DNA of 64,000 nucleotides, taken from Rhodococcoides fascians A25f. Its GTDB lineage: Bacteria > Actinomycetota > Actinomycetes > Mycobacteriales > Mycobacteriaceae. The first letter of the stretch is position 1. Each line of letters starts with the position of its first letter. Positions 48,869-57,446 of the stretch are shown here, piece by piece. The stretch lies in the NCBI RefSeq assembly GCF_000760935.2, contig NZ_CP049744.1:2221001-2285000 (forward strand), in the 5' to 3' direction. Made by a program: the position numbers and the translations under genes. The notes under the pieces are model-generated. The model worked only from the letters and a program-made list of their open reading frames with translations, was not told the origin of the DNA and did no database searches.

Positions 48869-48910
48869 CGCGCGTGGAAATTCATAGCAGGAGAAGAACT
48901 TTCACGCGCG
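48869..48910. terminator. Hairpin between convergent genes
   Basis: CGCGCGTG and CACGCGCG arms, extended by AAA/TTT with a one-base bulge, around a 19-base loop, 15 bases after the DsbA-like stop and just before the DUF429 stop. Confidence 0.5.
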
Positions 48911-48916
48911 GGGTGA

Positions 48917-49579
48917 CTACGCAACAATGCGATCCGACGCGTCGGCGGTGCCGAAAGTTCGGTGCTCGCCGACGTGGAATCGCCTCGCCGACCACGCCGC
49001 TGCGGCGGCGTCGAGAAAGTCGTCGACGACCGGCCCGTCAGGGAGGTCGCCCAGGTCGAGATGCTCGCTCCACCGTCCCAGCGCAGCCAACCGCTGTCCG
49101 ACGCCGCGGCCGCTCTTCTTCGATGCGAACGGCGTCGTCGGTGACATTGCCCGGAAAGAACATTCGGGATGTACCTCGACGTAGATGTCCGGATCGAAAC
49201 CCGCCTCACGCCATGCCTGCACAGCAGGCAGGATGTGCCACGTCTGCTTACTGATCGCTTTGCCGGTGATGCTCCGCGAGAGTGCGCAGGCCTGCTCGTA
49301 CGTCGAGGCGTCGAGAACGTCGACAACGGGCGTGTGGAATATGGAGCTTCGCGCCCGGCCGAGAAACGCCTTCGCCTCGAGTTCGCTGATGCGATAGCCG
49401 TCCACCGGCAGAGACAGTGGCATGTCGACGCCCACTCGCGAGCAGTCTCGGGTGTGCTCCAACACCTCGGCCACGGAGGAGCAGCCGGTCCACGCCAATC
49501 TCGAACCGTCGAAGACTGCAACCACCCACGCACCCTTCGCGCCGTCGACACCGGCGAATTTCTCGGCTCGTGAGTTCAC
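48917..49579 (-). CDS. DUF429 family protein
   Basis: A 220-residue protein with an RNase H-like N-terminus: FAGVDGAKGAWVVAVFDG, then SRVGVDMPLSLPVDGYR and RSSIFHTPVVDVLDA, and the EVHPECSFRAMS segment that ends the domain. This is the DUF429 (predicted RNase H-fold nuclease) family; activity is not known. The GTG at 49579 follows a TAGAGT box by seven bases. It is divergent from rpiB with only 16 bases between starts. Confidence 0.82.
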   Translation of the reverse strand: MNSRAEKFAGVDGAKGAWVVAVFDGSRLAWTGCSSVAEVLEHTRDCSRVGVDMPLSLPVDGYRISELEAKAFLGRARSSIFHTPVVDVLDASTYEQACALSRSITGKAISKQTWHILPAVQAWREAGFDPDIYVEVHPECSFRAMSPTTPFASKKSGRGVGQRLAALGRWSEHLDLGDLPDGPVVDDFLDAAAAAWSARRFHVGEHRTFGTADASDRIVA

Positions 49580-49586
49580 CTGTCAG

Positions 49587-49592
49587 ACTCTA
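49587..49592 (-). promoter_or_regulatory. Leaderless-type -10 box of the DUF429 gene
   Basis: TAGAGT on the minus strand, 7 bases before the GTG at 49579. Since rpiB starts at 49596 on the other strand, the two promoters overlap. Confidence 0.5.
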
Positions 49593-49595
49593 GGC

Positions 49596-50075
49596 ATGCG
49601 CGTATACCTGGGTGCCGACCACGCCGGCCTCGAGTTCAAGAATCAGATCATCGAACACCTGACGGCAACCGGGCACGAGCCCGTCGACTGCGGTGCCTTC
49701 GACTACGACCCCGTCGACGACTACCCGGCCTTCTGCATCGACGCAGCACGCCGCGTCGTCGCCGATCCGGGCAGCCGCGGACTGGTGCTCGGCGGCTCCG
49801 GAAACGGCGAGCAGATCGCCGCGAACAAGGTGCCGGGCGCTCGCTGCGCACTGGCATGGAGCGTCGAGACCGCAAAGCTGGCCCGCGAGCACAACGATGC
49901 TCAGCTCATCGGCATCGGTGGCCGTATGCACACGTTGCCCGAAGCCCTCGCCATCCTCGACGCGTTTCTCGGCACTCCGTTCTCGGGCGAGGAGCGCCAC
50001 CAGCGCCGCATCGACATCCTGTCCGAGTACGAGCGCAGTGGCGAGGCACCCGAGGTGCCGGGAAAGCCCGCGTAG
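49596..50075 (+). CDS. rpiB: Ribose-5-phosphate isomerase B
   Basis: A 159-residue enzyme: GADHAGLEFKNQI at the N-terminus, active-site GGSGNGEQIAANKVPG (about residue 68), HNDAQLIGIGGR. It interconverts ribulose-5-phosphate and ribose-5-phosphate in the pentose phosphate pathway. Matches Rv2465c. The next gene starts directly after its stop. Confidence 0.94.
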   Translation: MRVYLGADHAGLEFKNQIIEHLTATGHEPVDCGAFDYDPVDDYPAFCIDAARRVVADPGSRGLVLGGSGNGEQIAANKVPGARCALAWSVETAKLAREHNDAQLIGIGGRMHTLPEALAILDAFLGTPFSGEERHQRRIDILSEYERSGEAPEVPGKPA

Positions 50076-50870
50076 GTGCCCGAAGGCCACACCCTGCACC
50101 GACTCGCTCGGCTGCATCAACGACGGTTCGGCGGGGCACCGGTCGAGGCGAGCAGTCCCCAGGGACGGTTCACCTCCGGTGCCGCGCTGATCGACGGGCT
50201 CGTGCTCGAAAGTGCGGAGGCCTGGGGCAAGCATCTGCTGCACCGTTACGAGACCGATCTGATCGTGCACATTCACCTGGGCCTGTACGGAAAGTTCACC
50301 GAACAGGCAGTGCCACTGGACGATCCGGTGGGCGCAGTACGTCTGCGCATGGTGGGGGAGAAGTACGGTGCCGACCTGCGCGGCCCCACCGCGTGTGAGA
50401 TCTACACCGAACAGCAGGTCGACGCCCTTCTGGCGCGGCTCGGGCCGGACCCGCTCCGCAAGGATGCGGATCCGGACGCGGCCTGGATGCGAATCTCCAA
50501 GTCGCGCACCGCGGTCGGGACACTACTGATGGATCAGAAGGTGCTGGCCGGCGTCGGAAATGTCTACCGCGCCGAGATCCTGTTCCGGCACGAGATCAAT
50601 CCGATGCGTCCCGGCAAGGATCTCGATCGAGCAGAGTGGGACGCGATCTGGTTCGACCTCGTCGAGCTGATGAAGATCGGTGTTCGACGCGGTCGCATCA
50701 TCACCATCCGGCCCGAGGACGACCACGGCGACACCTACGGTGCCCGCCGACCACGCTCGTACGTCTACCGCAGGGAAGGCCTTCCGTGCCGCGTGTGCGG
50801 CACCGAAATCCTGCACTCGACAATGCAGGCCCGAAACCTGTTCTGGTGCCCCGTCTGTCAGGCAGCCTAG
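50076..50870 (+). CDS. nei: Endonuclease VIII-like DNA glycosylase
   Basis: A 264-residue Fpg/Nei protein. MPEGHTLHRLA provides the N-terminal Pro nucleophile and Glu3; KSRTAVGTLLMDQKVLAGVGNVYRAEILF is the helix-two-turn-helix; a C-terminal zinc finger has CRVCG and CPVCQ. It removes oxidised bases, mainly pyrimidines, in base-excision repair. Matches Rv2464c. The GTG at 50076 directly follows the rpiB stop, so the genes are coupled. Confidence 0.92.
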   Translation: MPEGHTLHRLARLHQRRFGGAPVEASSPQGRFTSGAALIDGLVLESAEAWGKHLLHRYETDLIVHIHLGLYGKFTEQAVPLDDPVGAVRLRMVGEKYGADLRGPTACEIYTEQQVDALLARLGPDPLRKDADPDAAWMRISKSRTAVGTLLMDQKVLAGVGNVYRAEILFRHEINPMRPGKDLDRAEWDAIWFDLVELMKIGVRRGRIITIRPEDDHGDTYGARRPRSYVYRREGLPCRVCGTEILHSTMQARNLFWCPVCQAA

Positions 50871-51657
50871 AACCCGCCGAAGTCGCCTCCACCGTCGAAC
50901 ATGCCCCCGCCGCCGTCCATGGCACCGAAGTCGGTGTCGCCTCCGCTGTAGTCGTCGCCGCCGGAACCGTCCCCGTTGTAGTCGTCACCGCCGGAACCAT
51001 CACCCGAGCCGTCGGCTCCCATGTCTCCGCCCGCCGCCGTCTCGTCCGGCACTCCCGCCATGCCGGAGAACATCGCCGAGAACAGGAACATCGAACCCAT
51101 TCCCCACGCGCCGGCGACCAGCGCAGGCCGCCACCACGGCTCGGAGTACCAGCCCGCAGGGACCGGACGGCCTGCTACGCGGCCGCCCGGGTAGTAGTTC
51201 GGGGTGCGGTCCGACGGATCGGGTGACGCTGCGATTTCGCGGCCCTCGAAGTCGACCTTGCGCTCCTCGGTGACTCGTCCTGCCTGCTGCTGGCCGTCGA
51301 TGCCCTGTACCTCCGGGCCTGGATCCATGCCCATGGCCAACCGCGCGGCGCGGATGTAGTAGAGCCCTTCCAGCGCCGTCTGCTTGGCCAGTCGGGCTTG
51401 TTCGGGGGTGGTGGCCTGGTCGATCTGCGACCCGGCGGCGATATTGCGCTCGGACGCGTCGGCCAGGGCCTGCTTGGACGGTGTGTCGGTGCCGATCAGG
51501 TTGTAGACCTGTGACCGCCGAGGCGTTCGATCGACTGGCGGGCGTCGGCCTTGGCGTCGGCCAGCGCAGTTTCGGCCGCCGCAGCCGAGTTCTTCTTGCT
51601 TCGCAGCACCAACAGGGCCACTGCGGCGATGACGAGGACGATCAGGACTATCTCCAC
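50867..51657 (-). pseudogene. Glycine-rich membrane protein gene with a two-base frameshift
   Basis: Two frames must be joined to read a sensible protein. From a GTG at 51657 (GGAAGG six bases upstream) comes a membrane anchor, EIVLIVLVIAAVALLVLR, and the helical KKNSAAAAETALADAKADARQSIERLGG; this frame stops soon after 51510. The rest, from SQVYNLIGTDTPSKQALADASE to the end, is in another frame and contains a second hydrophobic stretch (PALVAGAWGMGSMFLFSAMFSG) and a Gly/Asp-rich tail. Removing two bases of CACA at 51513-51510 gives LGGQVYNL. So the gene is either broken or has a sequence error. It has no recognised family beyond DUF1542-like secretory or membrane proteins. Confidence 0.75.
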
Positions 51658-51732
51658 TTCGGGCCTTCCGCCGACGGTGCATGTCCGGTTCGTTCGGACA
51701 ATTCGGACTCCGTTTCAGGGTACGCGGACACG

Positions 51733-51761
51733 AAAAAGCCCCGCACTGAAAGTACGGGGCT
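51733..51761 (-). terminator. Terminator after tRNA-Gly
   Basis: AGCCCCGCAC/GTACGGGGCT arms with a 5-base loop; the minus strand ends in a T run. Confidence 0.75.
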
Positions 51762-51770
51762 TTCCGATGG

Positions 51771-51841
51771 AGCCGATGACGAGAATCGAACTCGCGTAGC
51801 CTGTTTGGAAGACAGGGGCTCTACCATTGAGCTACATCGGC
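51771..51841 (-). tRNA. tRNA-Gly (anticodon TCC)
   Basis: Acceptor GCCGATG/CATCGGC, anticodon stem CTGT/ACAG with TCC anticodon, T-arm GAGTTCGATTCTC, discriminator T at 51771 and encoded CCA at 51770-51768. Confidence 0.95.
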
Positions 51842-51977
51842 GTGCAAACAACAGTCGTGGGATCGCCAGTTCCGTCGCCTGCGTTTCAAGACTGTACCCA
51901 AAGCCGTCGCCGGATTCCAAACCGGCATGCCGCGCCGGGTTCGCCCGAACGGCATCGGTGGGGCGCCGATGAGGGGC

Positions 51978-51983
51978 TACTAT
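51978..51983 (+). promoter_or_regulatory. Candidate -10 box of tRNA-Pro
   Basis: TACTAT about 28 bases before the tRNA-Pro 5' end. The rest of 51842-52011 shows nothing recognisable. Confidence 0.4.
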
Positions 51984-52011
51984 CGGTTGCTGTTCAATGG
52001 TGTGGGTACGA

Positions 52012-52085
52012 CGGGGTGTGGCGCAGCTTGGTAGCGCATCCGCTTTGGGAGCGGAGGGTCGCAGGTTCAATTCCTGTCACCCCGA
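52012..52085 (+). tRNA. tRNA-Pro (anticodon TGG)
   Basis: Acceptor CGGGGTG/CACCCCG, D-arm GCGC/GCGC, anticodon loop with TGG, T-arm GCAGGTTCAATTCCTGT, discriminator A at 52085; CCA not encoded. It precedes the trigger factor gene. Confidence 0.95.
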
Positions 52086-52101
52086 CAAATGAGGGCCGCA
52101 G

Positions 52102-52120
52102 GCACGGTTCGCCGTGTTTC
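52102..52120 (+). terminator. Possible terminator after tRNA-Pro
   Basis: CACGG-TTCG-CCGTG stem with a UUCG-type tetraloop followed by TTTC. Confidence 0.45.
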
Positions 52121-52198
52121 GCGGCGAGCGAGGTAAGACCGCAAGCCAGCACCGTAAGCACCACCAGCAAGCAAGAATTACCAGAAGGAGCATGTCCC

Positions 52199-53578
52199 GT
52201 GAAGAGCACCGTCGAGCAGCTGAGCCCGACGCGAGTCCGTATCAACGTTGAGGTGCCCTTCGAGGAGCTCAAGCCTGATTTCGACCGCGCGTACAAGGCT
52301 TTGGCTCAGCAGATCCGCCTCCCCGGATTCCGTCCCGGTAAGGCTCCGGCCAAGTTGCTCGAAGCTCGCGTCGGCCGTGGTGCGGTGCTCGAGCAGGTCG
52401 TCAACGACGCTCTTCCCGCCCGTTACTCCGAGGCCGTGACGAACGAAAAGGTCAAGGTCATCGGCCAGCCCGAGATCGAGATCACCAAGATCGAAGACGG
52501 TACGGAGCTCACGTTCACCGCCGAGGTCGACGTTCGTCCCGAGATCGCGCTGCCGGACTACTCGACCATCAGCGTCGTCGTCGATCCGCTCGAGATCAAG
52601 GACGAGGCCGTCGACGAGCAGCTGCAGTCGCTGCGCCAGCGTTTCGGCACCCTGACCGGCGTCGATCGCCCGGTTCAGTCCGGTGACTTCGTCTCGATCG
52701 ACCTCTCGGCCACTGTCGACGGCGAGAACGTGGAAGAGGCAACCGCGAGCGGACTGTCCCACGAGGTCGGCTCCGGCCAGCTCATCGAGGGACTCGACGA
52801 TGCGATCATCGGCGTTTCCGCGGACGAGTCGAAGGAGTTCACCTCGACTCTGGTCGCCGGCGAGTACGCAGGCAAGGAAGCTGTCGTCACGGTCAAGGTC
52901 GTGTCCGTCAAGGAGCGCGAGCTGCCCGAGGCCGACGACGAGTTCGCCCAGCTCGCCAGCGAGTTCGACACCTTCGACGAGCTGCTCGCCGACCTGAAGA
53001 CGCGCGTCGAGCGAGTCGCGAAGGTCGAGCAGGCCGGTCAGATCCGCGACAAGGTGCTCGAGACGTTGCTCGAGACGCTCGAGATTCCGGCTCCCGAGGC
53101 CGTCGTCAAGGCCGAGGTCGATTCTCAGGTGCACGAGGCCATCCACGGCCTCGATCACAACGAGGAAGCACTCGCCGAGCTGCTCGAATCGCAGGGTTCG
53201 AGCCGCGAGGAATTCGACAAGGACGTCAAGGAAGGTGCCGAGAAGTCGGTGCGTACCCAGCTCCTTCTCGATGCGATCGCCGAGGCCGAGAACACGCAGG
53301 TCGGGCAGGAAGAGCTCACCGAGCGGATCATCTTCCAGGCGCAGCGCTACGGCATGCCGCCCGAGCAGTTCATCCAGCAGGTGCAGCAGGCCAACCAGCT
53401 CGGTGCGGTGTTCGCCGACGTCAAGCGCGGTAAGGCCCTCGCTTCGGTCGTCGAGCGCGTCACCGTGACCGACACCAACGGCGCGAGCGTCGACACGGCC
53501 GAGCTGTTCGGCAGCCCCGCCGATGCTCCCGACGAGGTCGAAGCAGCTGATTCTTCCGAGGGCGAACAAGAGAAGTAA
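52199..53578 (+). CDS. tig: Trigger factor
   Basis: A 459-residue ribosome-bound chaperone. Ribosome-docking signature GFRPGKAP near residue 46, an FKBP-type prolyl isomerase domain (about 155-240) and a long helical C-terminal domain with an acidic tail. It meets nascent chains at the exit tunnel. The GTG at 52199 follows AAGGAG by eight bases. The tig-clpP1-clpP2 order matches Rv2462c-Rv2460c. Confidence 0.95.
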   Translation: MKSTVEQLSPTRVRINVEVPFEELKPDFDRAYKALAQQIRLPGFRPGKAPAKLLEARVGRGAVLEQVVNDALPARYSEAVTNEKVKVIGQPEIEITKIEDGTELTFTAEVDVRPEIALPDYSTISVVVDPLEIKDEAVDEQLQSLRQRFGTLTGVDRPVQSGDFVSIDLSATVDGENVEEATASGLSHEVGSGQLIEGLDDAIIGVSADESKEFTSTLVAGEYAGKEAVVTVKVVSVKERELPEADDEFAQLASEFDTFDELLADLKTRVERVAKVEQAGQIRDKVLETLLETLEIPAPEAVVKAEVDSQVHEAIHGLDHNEEALAELLESQGSSREEFDKDVKEGAEKSVRTQLLLDAIAEAENTQVGQEELTERIIFQAQRYGMPPEQFIQQVQQANQLGAVFADVKRGKALASVVERVTVTDTNGASVDTAELFGSPADAPDEVEAADSSEGEQEK

Positions 53579-53592
53579 CGCTCACAGCGAAC

Positions 53593-53627
53593 GACGGCGG
53601 TTCCGGGACTCCGGAGCCGCCGTCTTT
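53593..53627 (+). terminator. Terminator after tig
   Basis: GACGGCGG/CCGCCGTC arms with an inner TCCGG stem, then TTT. It separates tig from clpP1. Confidence 0.65.
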
Positions 53628-53678
53628 CGTTAGTGTCTGTGTCAGGAACCAACGATTTGTTATGAAAAGGCAGGTACC

Positions 53679-54311
53679 GTGACTGTTCAGAATCCGGCGG
53701 CTTCGCACGAGCAGAGTCCCGTCATGACTTCGGCCGCAGCAGGGTTGAATCTCAGCGACTCCGTGTACGAGCGTCTGCTTCAAAACCGCATCATTTTCCT
53801 CGGTACCCAGGTCGACGACGACATCGCCAACAAGTTGTGCGCCCAGATCCTGTTGCTCTCCGCCGAGGATGCCACTCGCGACATTTCGCTGTACATCAAC
53901 TCGCCCGGTGGCTCGGTCACCGCGGGCATGGCCATCTTCGACACCATGGAATTCGCCGAGTGCGACATCGCGACCTACGGCATGGGTCTGGCCGCTTCGA
54001 TGGGTCAGTTCCTGCTCTCGGCCGGTGCCAAGGGCAAGCGGTACGCCCTGCCGCACGCGCGCATCATGATGCACCAGCCCTCGGCCGGTATCGGCGGCAG
54101 CGCATCCGACATCGCCATCATGGCCGAGCAGTTCGCGCACACCAAGCGTGAGATGGCCGAGCTCATCGCTCAGCACACCGGCCAGACCGTCGAGCAGATC
54201 ACCGAGGACTCCGATCGCGACCGGTGGTTCACCGCCCAGGCCGCCAAGGAATACGGGTTCGTGGATCACGTCGTCAGCCGCGCGCAGCAGGCCGGCGGAA
54301 TCGGCGAGTAA
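53679..54311 (+). CDS. clpP1: ATP-dependent Clp protease subunit ClpP1
   Basis: A 210-residue serine protease. Catalytic S107 in GLAASMGQF and H132 in MMHQPS are visible, with an Asp in [10 protein letters not shown]-terminal extension of about 25 residues fits a processed propeptide. In actinobacteria ClpP1 and ClpP2 form a mixed heptamer-pair that degrades substrates with ClpX or ClpC. clpP2 follows 46 bases downstream. Confidence 0.95.
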   Translation: MTVQNPAASHEQSPVMTSAAAGLNLSDSVYERLLQNRIIFLGTQVDDDIANKLCAQILLLSAEDATRDISLYINSPGGSVTAGMAIFDTMEFAECDIATYGMGLAASMGQFLLSAGAKGKRYALPHARIMMHQPSAGIGGSASDIAIMAEQFAHTKREMAELIAQHTGQTVEQITEDSDRDRWFTAQAAKEYGFVDHVVSRAQQAGGIGE

Positions 54312-54357
54312 ATCGGCCTGTACCGGCGACCTCGATCACTCACATCTTGGAGAAACG

Positions 54358-54999
54358 ATGACAAACCTGTTCGATCCCAACCAGTTGCCGTCCTCGCGGT
54401 ACATCCTCCCGTCCTTCGTCGAGCACTCCAGCTACGGCGTCAAGGAATCGAACCCGTACAACAAGCTGTTCGAGGAGCGCATCATCTTCCTCGGCGTGCA
54501 GGTCGACGACGCGTCGGCCAACGACGTCATGGCGCAGCTGTTGGTGCTCGAGGGGCTCGACCCCGACCGAGACATCACCATGTACATCAACTCGCCCGGC
54601 GGATCGTTCACATCGCTGATGGCGATCTACGACACCATGCAGTACGTCCGCGCCGACGTCGCGACCGTCTGCCTCGGCCAGGCCGCCTCTGCCGCGGCAG
54701 TTCTGCTCGCCGCCGGTACGCCCGGCAAGCGTGCGGCTCTGCCGAACGCACGGGTGCTGATCCACCAGCCTTCCAGCGGTGGAATCCAGGGCCAGGTCTC
54801 GGACCTCGAGATCCAGGCTGCGGAGATCGAGCGCATGCGTCGTCTCATGGAGACCACTCTCGGTCGCCACACCGGCAAGGATCCCGACGTCATCCGCAAG
54901 GACACCGATCGCGACAAGATTCTCACCGCGGAGCAGGCCAAGGACTACGGCATCATCGACACCGTGTTCGAGTACCGCAAGCTTTCCGCACAGAAGTAG
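54358..54999 (+). CDS. clpP2: ATP-dependent Clp protease subunit ClpP2
   Basis: A 213-residue protease with S111 in GQAASAAAV and H136 in LIHQPS and DTDRDK near the C-terminus. Motifs differ from ClpP1 (for example QAASAAA), the typical ClpP2 pattern. ATG 54358 follows GGAG. It would make the ClpP1P2 proteolytic core. Confidence 0.95.
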   Translation: MTNLFDPNQLPSSRYILPSFVEHSSYGVKESNPYNKLFEERIIFLGVQVDDASANDVMAQLLVLEGLDPDRDITMYINSPGGSFTSLMAIYDTMQYVRADVATVCLGQAASAAAVLLAAGTPGKRAALPNARVLIHQPSSGGIQGQVSDLEIQAAEIERMRRLMETTLGRHTGKDPDVIRKDTDRDKILTAEQAKDYGIIDTVFEYRKLSAQK

Positions 55000-55050
55000 C
55001 ACAGCGAGTACCACCGGTCGGGCCGTAGCGGTCCGGCTCGAGTTCCGGCG

Positions 55051-55078
55051 CCGGGCGCGAGTGAGAAACTCCGCCCGG
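55051..55078 (+). terminator. Hairpin after clpP2
   Basis: CCGGGCG/CGCCCGG stem extended by GAGT/ACTC (one bulged C) around GAGAA. No T run. It is in the 294-base gap before clpX. Confidence 0.45.
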
Positions 55079-55094
55079 CGATCGCGATCGACGG

Positions 55095-55122
55095 CCCGAT
55101 TTCTGCAACAGACGAAATCGGG
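55095..55122. other. Second inverted repeat in the clpP2-clpX gap
   Basis: CCCGATTTC/GAAATCGGG perfect 9-base arms around a 10-base loop. It could be an operator or a hairpin. The remaining gap 55123-55293 should hold a clpX promoter; none was identified with confidence. Confidence 0.4.
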
Positions 55123-55293
55123 TGGCGAATCACCGGAAACAACCCGCCCATGTTCGGCGAACACGGGTAGCGTCGCACCCAAGAACTCGGGCGGTCGATA
55201 TCGGCACGACGAAAGCCCGGGAAGTAGCCCACGGTGTCTCGGCACAGTCGGACGGCGTGGGGCGTACGCGGACAAGGAAGTAGGAACCTCCGA

Positions 55294-56574
55294 ATGGCAC
55301 GCATCGGTGACGGTGGCGATCTGCTGAAGTGCTCGTTCTGCGGCAAGAGCCAGAAGCAGGTCAAGAAGCTCATTGCTGGACCAGGGGTGTACATCTGCGA
55401 TGAGTGCATCGACCTGTGCAACGAGATCATCGAGGAGGAGTTGGCCGAATCGAGCGAAGTCAAGCTCGACGACCTACCCAAGCCCTCCGAGATCAAGGAT
55501 TTTCTCGAGAATTACGTGATCGGTCAGGACGCTGCCAAGCGCACGCTGGCCGTTGCGGTCTACAACCACTACAAGCGAATCCAGGCCGGTGACAAGGCCC
55601 GTGATGTGCGGGGCGAGTCGGTCGAACTGGCGAAGTCCAACATTCTGATGCTCGGACCGACGGGCTGCGGAAAGACGTATCTCGCGCAAACGTTGGCCAA
55701 GATGCTCAACGTGCCGTTCGCCATCGCCGACGCCACCGCGCTCACCGAGGCCGGATACGTGGGCGAGGACGTCGAGAACATCCTGCTCAAGCTGATCCAG
55801 GCCGCCGATTACGACGTCAAGCGCGCCGAGACCGGCATCATCTACATCGACGAGGTCGACAAGATCGCCCGCAAGAGCGAGAACCCGTCGATCACGCGAG
55901 ATGTCTCCGGTGAAGGCGTCCAGCAGGCATTGCTGAAGATTCTGGAAGGAACTCAGGCCAGCGTGCCGCCGCAGGGCGGTCGTAAGCATCCGCATCAGGA
56001 GTTCATCCAGATCGACACGACCAACGTGCTCTTCATCGTCGCCGGTGCCTTCGCAGGTCTCGAGAAGATCGTGTCCGATCGCGTCGGCAAGCGTGGTCTG
56101 GGCTTCGGGGCCGAGGTTCGCTCGAAGGCCGAGATCGACACCCAGGATCACTTCGCCGAGGTCATGCCGGAGGATCTGATCAAGTTCGGCCTGATCCCCG
56201 AGTTCATCGGCCGGCTGCCGATGATCGCGTCGGTCACGAACCTGGACAAGGAATCGCTCGTCACGATTCTGTCCGAGCCGAAGAACGCGCTCGTCAAGCA
56301 GTACCGTCGTCTGTTCGACATGGACGGTGTGGAGCTCGAGTTCACTGCCGAGGCCTTGGACGCAATTGCCGATCAGGCAATTCTCCGTGGTACCGGTGCT
56401 CGTGGACTTCGCGCGATCATGGAAGAAGTGCTGTTGCCGGTGATGTACGACATCCCCAGCCGCGATGACGTGGAGAAGGTTGTCGTCACTGCAGAAACGG
56501 TCAACGACAACGTGCTGCCGACCATCGTGCCGCGTAAGCCCGAGCGGCCGGAACGCCGCGACAAGTCGGCCTGA
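55294..56574 (+). CDS. clpX: ATP-dependent Clp protease ATP-binding subunit ClpX
   Basis: A 426-residue AAA+ unfoldase: N-terminal zinc-binding domain (CSFCGKS and CDECIDLC), Walker A GPTGCGKT (about 127), Walker [12 protein letters not shown], pore loop GYVGED, sensor FIGRLP. It unfolds tagged proteins and feeds them to ClpP1P2. ATG 55294. A 22-bp stem terminator follows. Confidence 0.95.
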   Translation: MARIGDGGDLLKCSFCGKSQKQVKKLIAGPGVYICDECIDLCNEIIEEELAESSEVKLDDLPKPSEIKDFLENYVIGQDAAKRTLAVAVYNHYKRIQAGDKARDVRGESVELAKSNILMLGPTGCGKTYLAQTLAKMLNVPFAIADATALTEAGYVGEDVENILLKLIQAADYDVKRAETGIIYIDEVDKIARKSENPSITRDVSGEGVQQALLKILEGTQASVPPQGGRKHPHQEFIQIDTTNVLFIVAGAFAGLEKIVSDRVGKRGLGFGAEVRSKAEIDTQDHFAEVMPEDLIKFGLIPEFIGRLPMIASVTNLDKESLVTILSEPKNALVKQYRRLFDMDGVELEFTAEALDAIADQAILRGTGARGLRAIMEEVLLPVMYDIPSRDDVEKVVVTAETVNDNVLPTIVPRKPERPERRDKSA

Positions 56575-56587
56575 CCAGTCGCCGATT

Positions 56588-56633
56588 CGACGAAAGAGCC
56601 CCGATCATCGAGATGATCGGGGCTCTTTCGTCG
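56588..56633. terminator. 22-bp perfect terminator between clpX and the MBL gene
   Basis: Two exact 22-base arms (starting CGACGAAAGAGCC) with a GA centre, between convergent genes, so it can end transcription from both sides. Confidence 0.85.
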
Positions 56634-56642
56634 TTCGGAAGG

Positions 56643-57440
56643 TCAGCCGAGGCTCACCACGTGGGGCTGTCGATCGACTGCCCTGAATCGTTCGGACACC
56701 AGCGGGTCGTGACCGGGCACGATGTGATCGGGACCGTCGGCCAGTTCCTGGATTCGGTCGAAGGCTCCGAACATGTCCGGGAGGTAATGCAGGATCGCGA
56801 ACAGGTTGTCGGACTCGATGTTCTCGTAGAAGTGGCTCGCGTCCGACGCCAGCACGATGTTTCCCCGCGCTGTGCGTACTCGGACAACCTGCATGCCGGC
56901 GGTATGGCCGCCGACGGAGTGCACCGACAGACCGTCCAGCAGTTCACGATCTCCGTCGACGAGGTCGAGTCGCGTGCTCGCGGCCACGTGATCGATGTCC
57001 GGTCTGGAATGCAACCATCGCTCCTGTTCGATGCGCGTTGCCCACGGACCGTTCCAGTACTCGAGCTCGCGCCGCTGTACGACGTAGCGGGCTCGGGGTA
57101 GATCTGCCACGACCCCGGTGTGGTCGTAGTGCAGGTGCGTCAACACACAGAGATCGATGTCGCCGGGCGCGATACCCAGACCGCCGATGATCTGGAGCGG
57201 GGAGCCGAAGTAGTCCAGTCCCTGCATTCCTTCGGCGGTGGAGGGGGCGAGCCCGGCGTCGATCAGAACGGTGTCGGTCTGCGAGAGGGCGAGCCACACG
57301 TAGTAGGCAGTGGGGTGTGGCTCGCCGCCACGGTTATCGGGATAGTGGAAGTGTGTGCTGCGCAGTGCAGTTCGAGTTGCATACTGCACGGCGAACACTC
57401 GCCACTGCCCCGGGGTATCCGGACGTTCTGCATTGATCAT
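56643..57440 (-). CDS. Metallo-beta-lactamase-fold hydrolase, AHL-lactonase-like
   Basis: A 265-residue protein with the metal-binding HLHYDHTG motif (about residue 102), a His in VGGHTAG (about 179), an Asp in LASDASHFYEN and a His in VPGHDP. The order and spacing fit the AiiA/AttM lactonase branch of the MBL fold. The gene starts 6 bases after the MFS transporter gene on the same strand, so it is in the same operon. Substrate may be a lactone of the same aromatic or hydroaromatic pathway; quorum quenching is an alternative. Confidence 0.82.
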   Translation of the reverse strand: MINAERPDTPGQWRVFAVQYATRTALRSTHFHYPDNRGGEPHPTAYYVWLALSQTDTVLIDAGLAPSTAEGMQGLDYFGSPLQIIGGLGIAPGDIDLCVLTHLHYDHTGVVADLPRARYVVQRRELEYWNGPWATRIEQERWLHSRPDIDHVAASTRLDLVDGDRELLDGLSVHSVGGHTAGMQVVRVRTARGNIVLASDASHFYENIESDNLFAILHYLPDMFGAFDRIQELADGPDHIVPGHDPLVSERFRAVDRQPHVVSLG

Positions 57441-57446
57441 CGACGG

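Noticed and set aside
51510..51513. Programmed ribosomal frameshift in the glycine-rich protein
   Set aside because: No slippery heptamer or downstream pseudoknot is visible; an insertion or read error explains it more simply.
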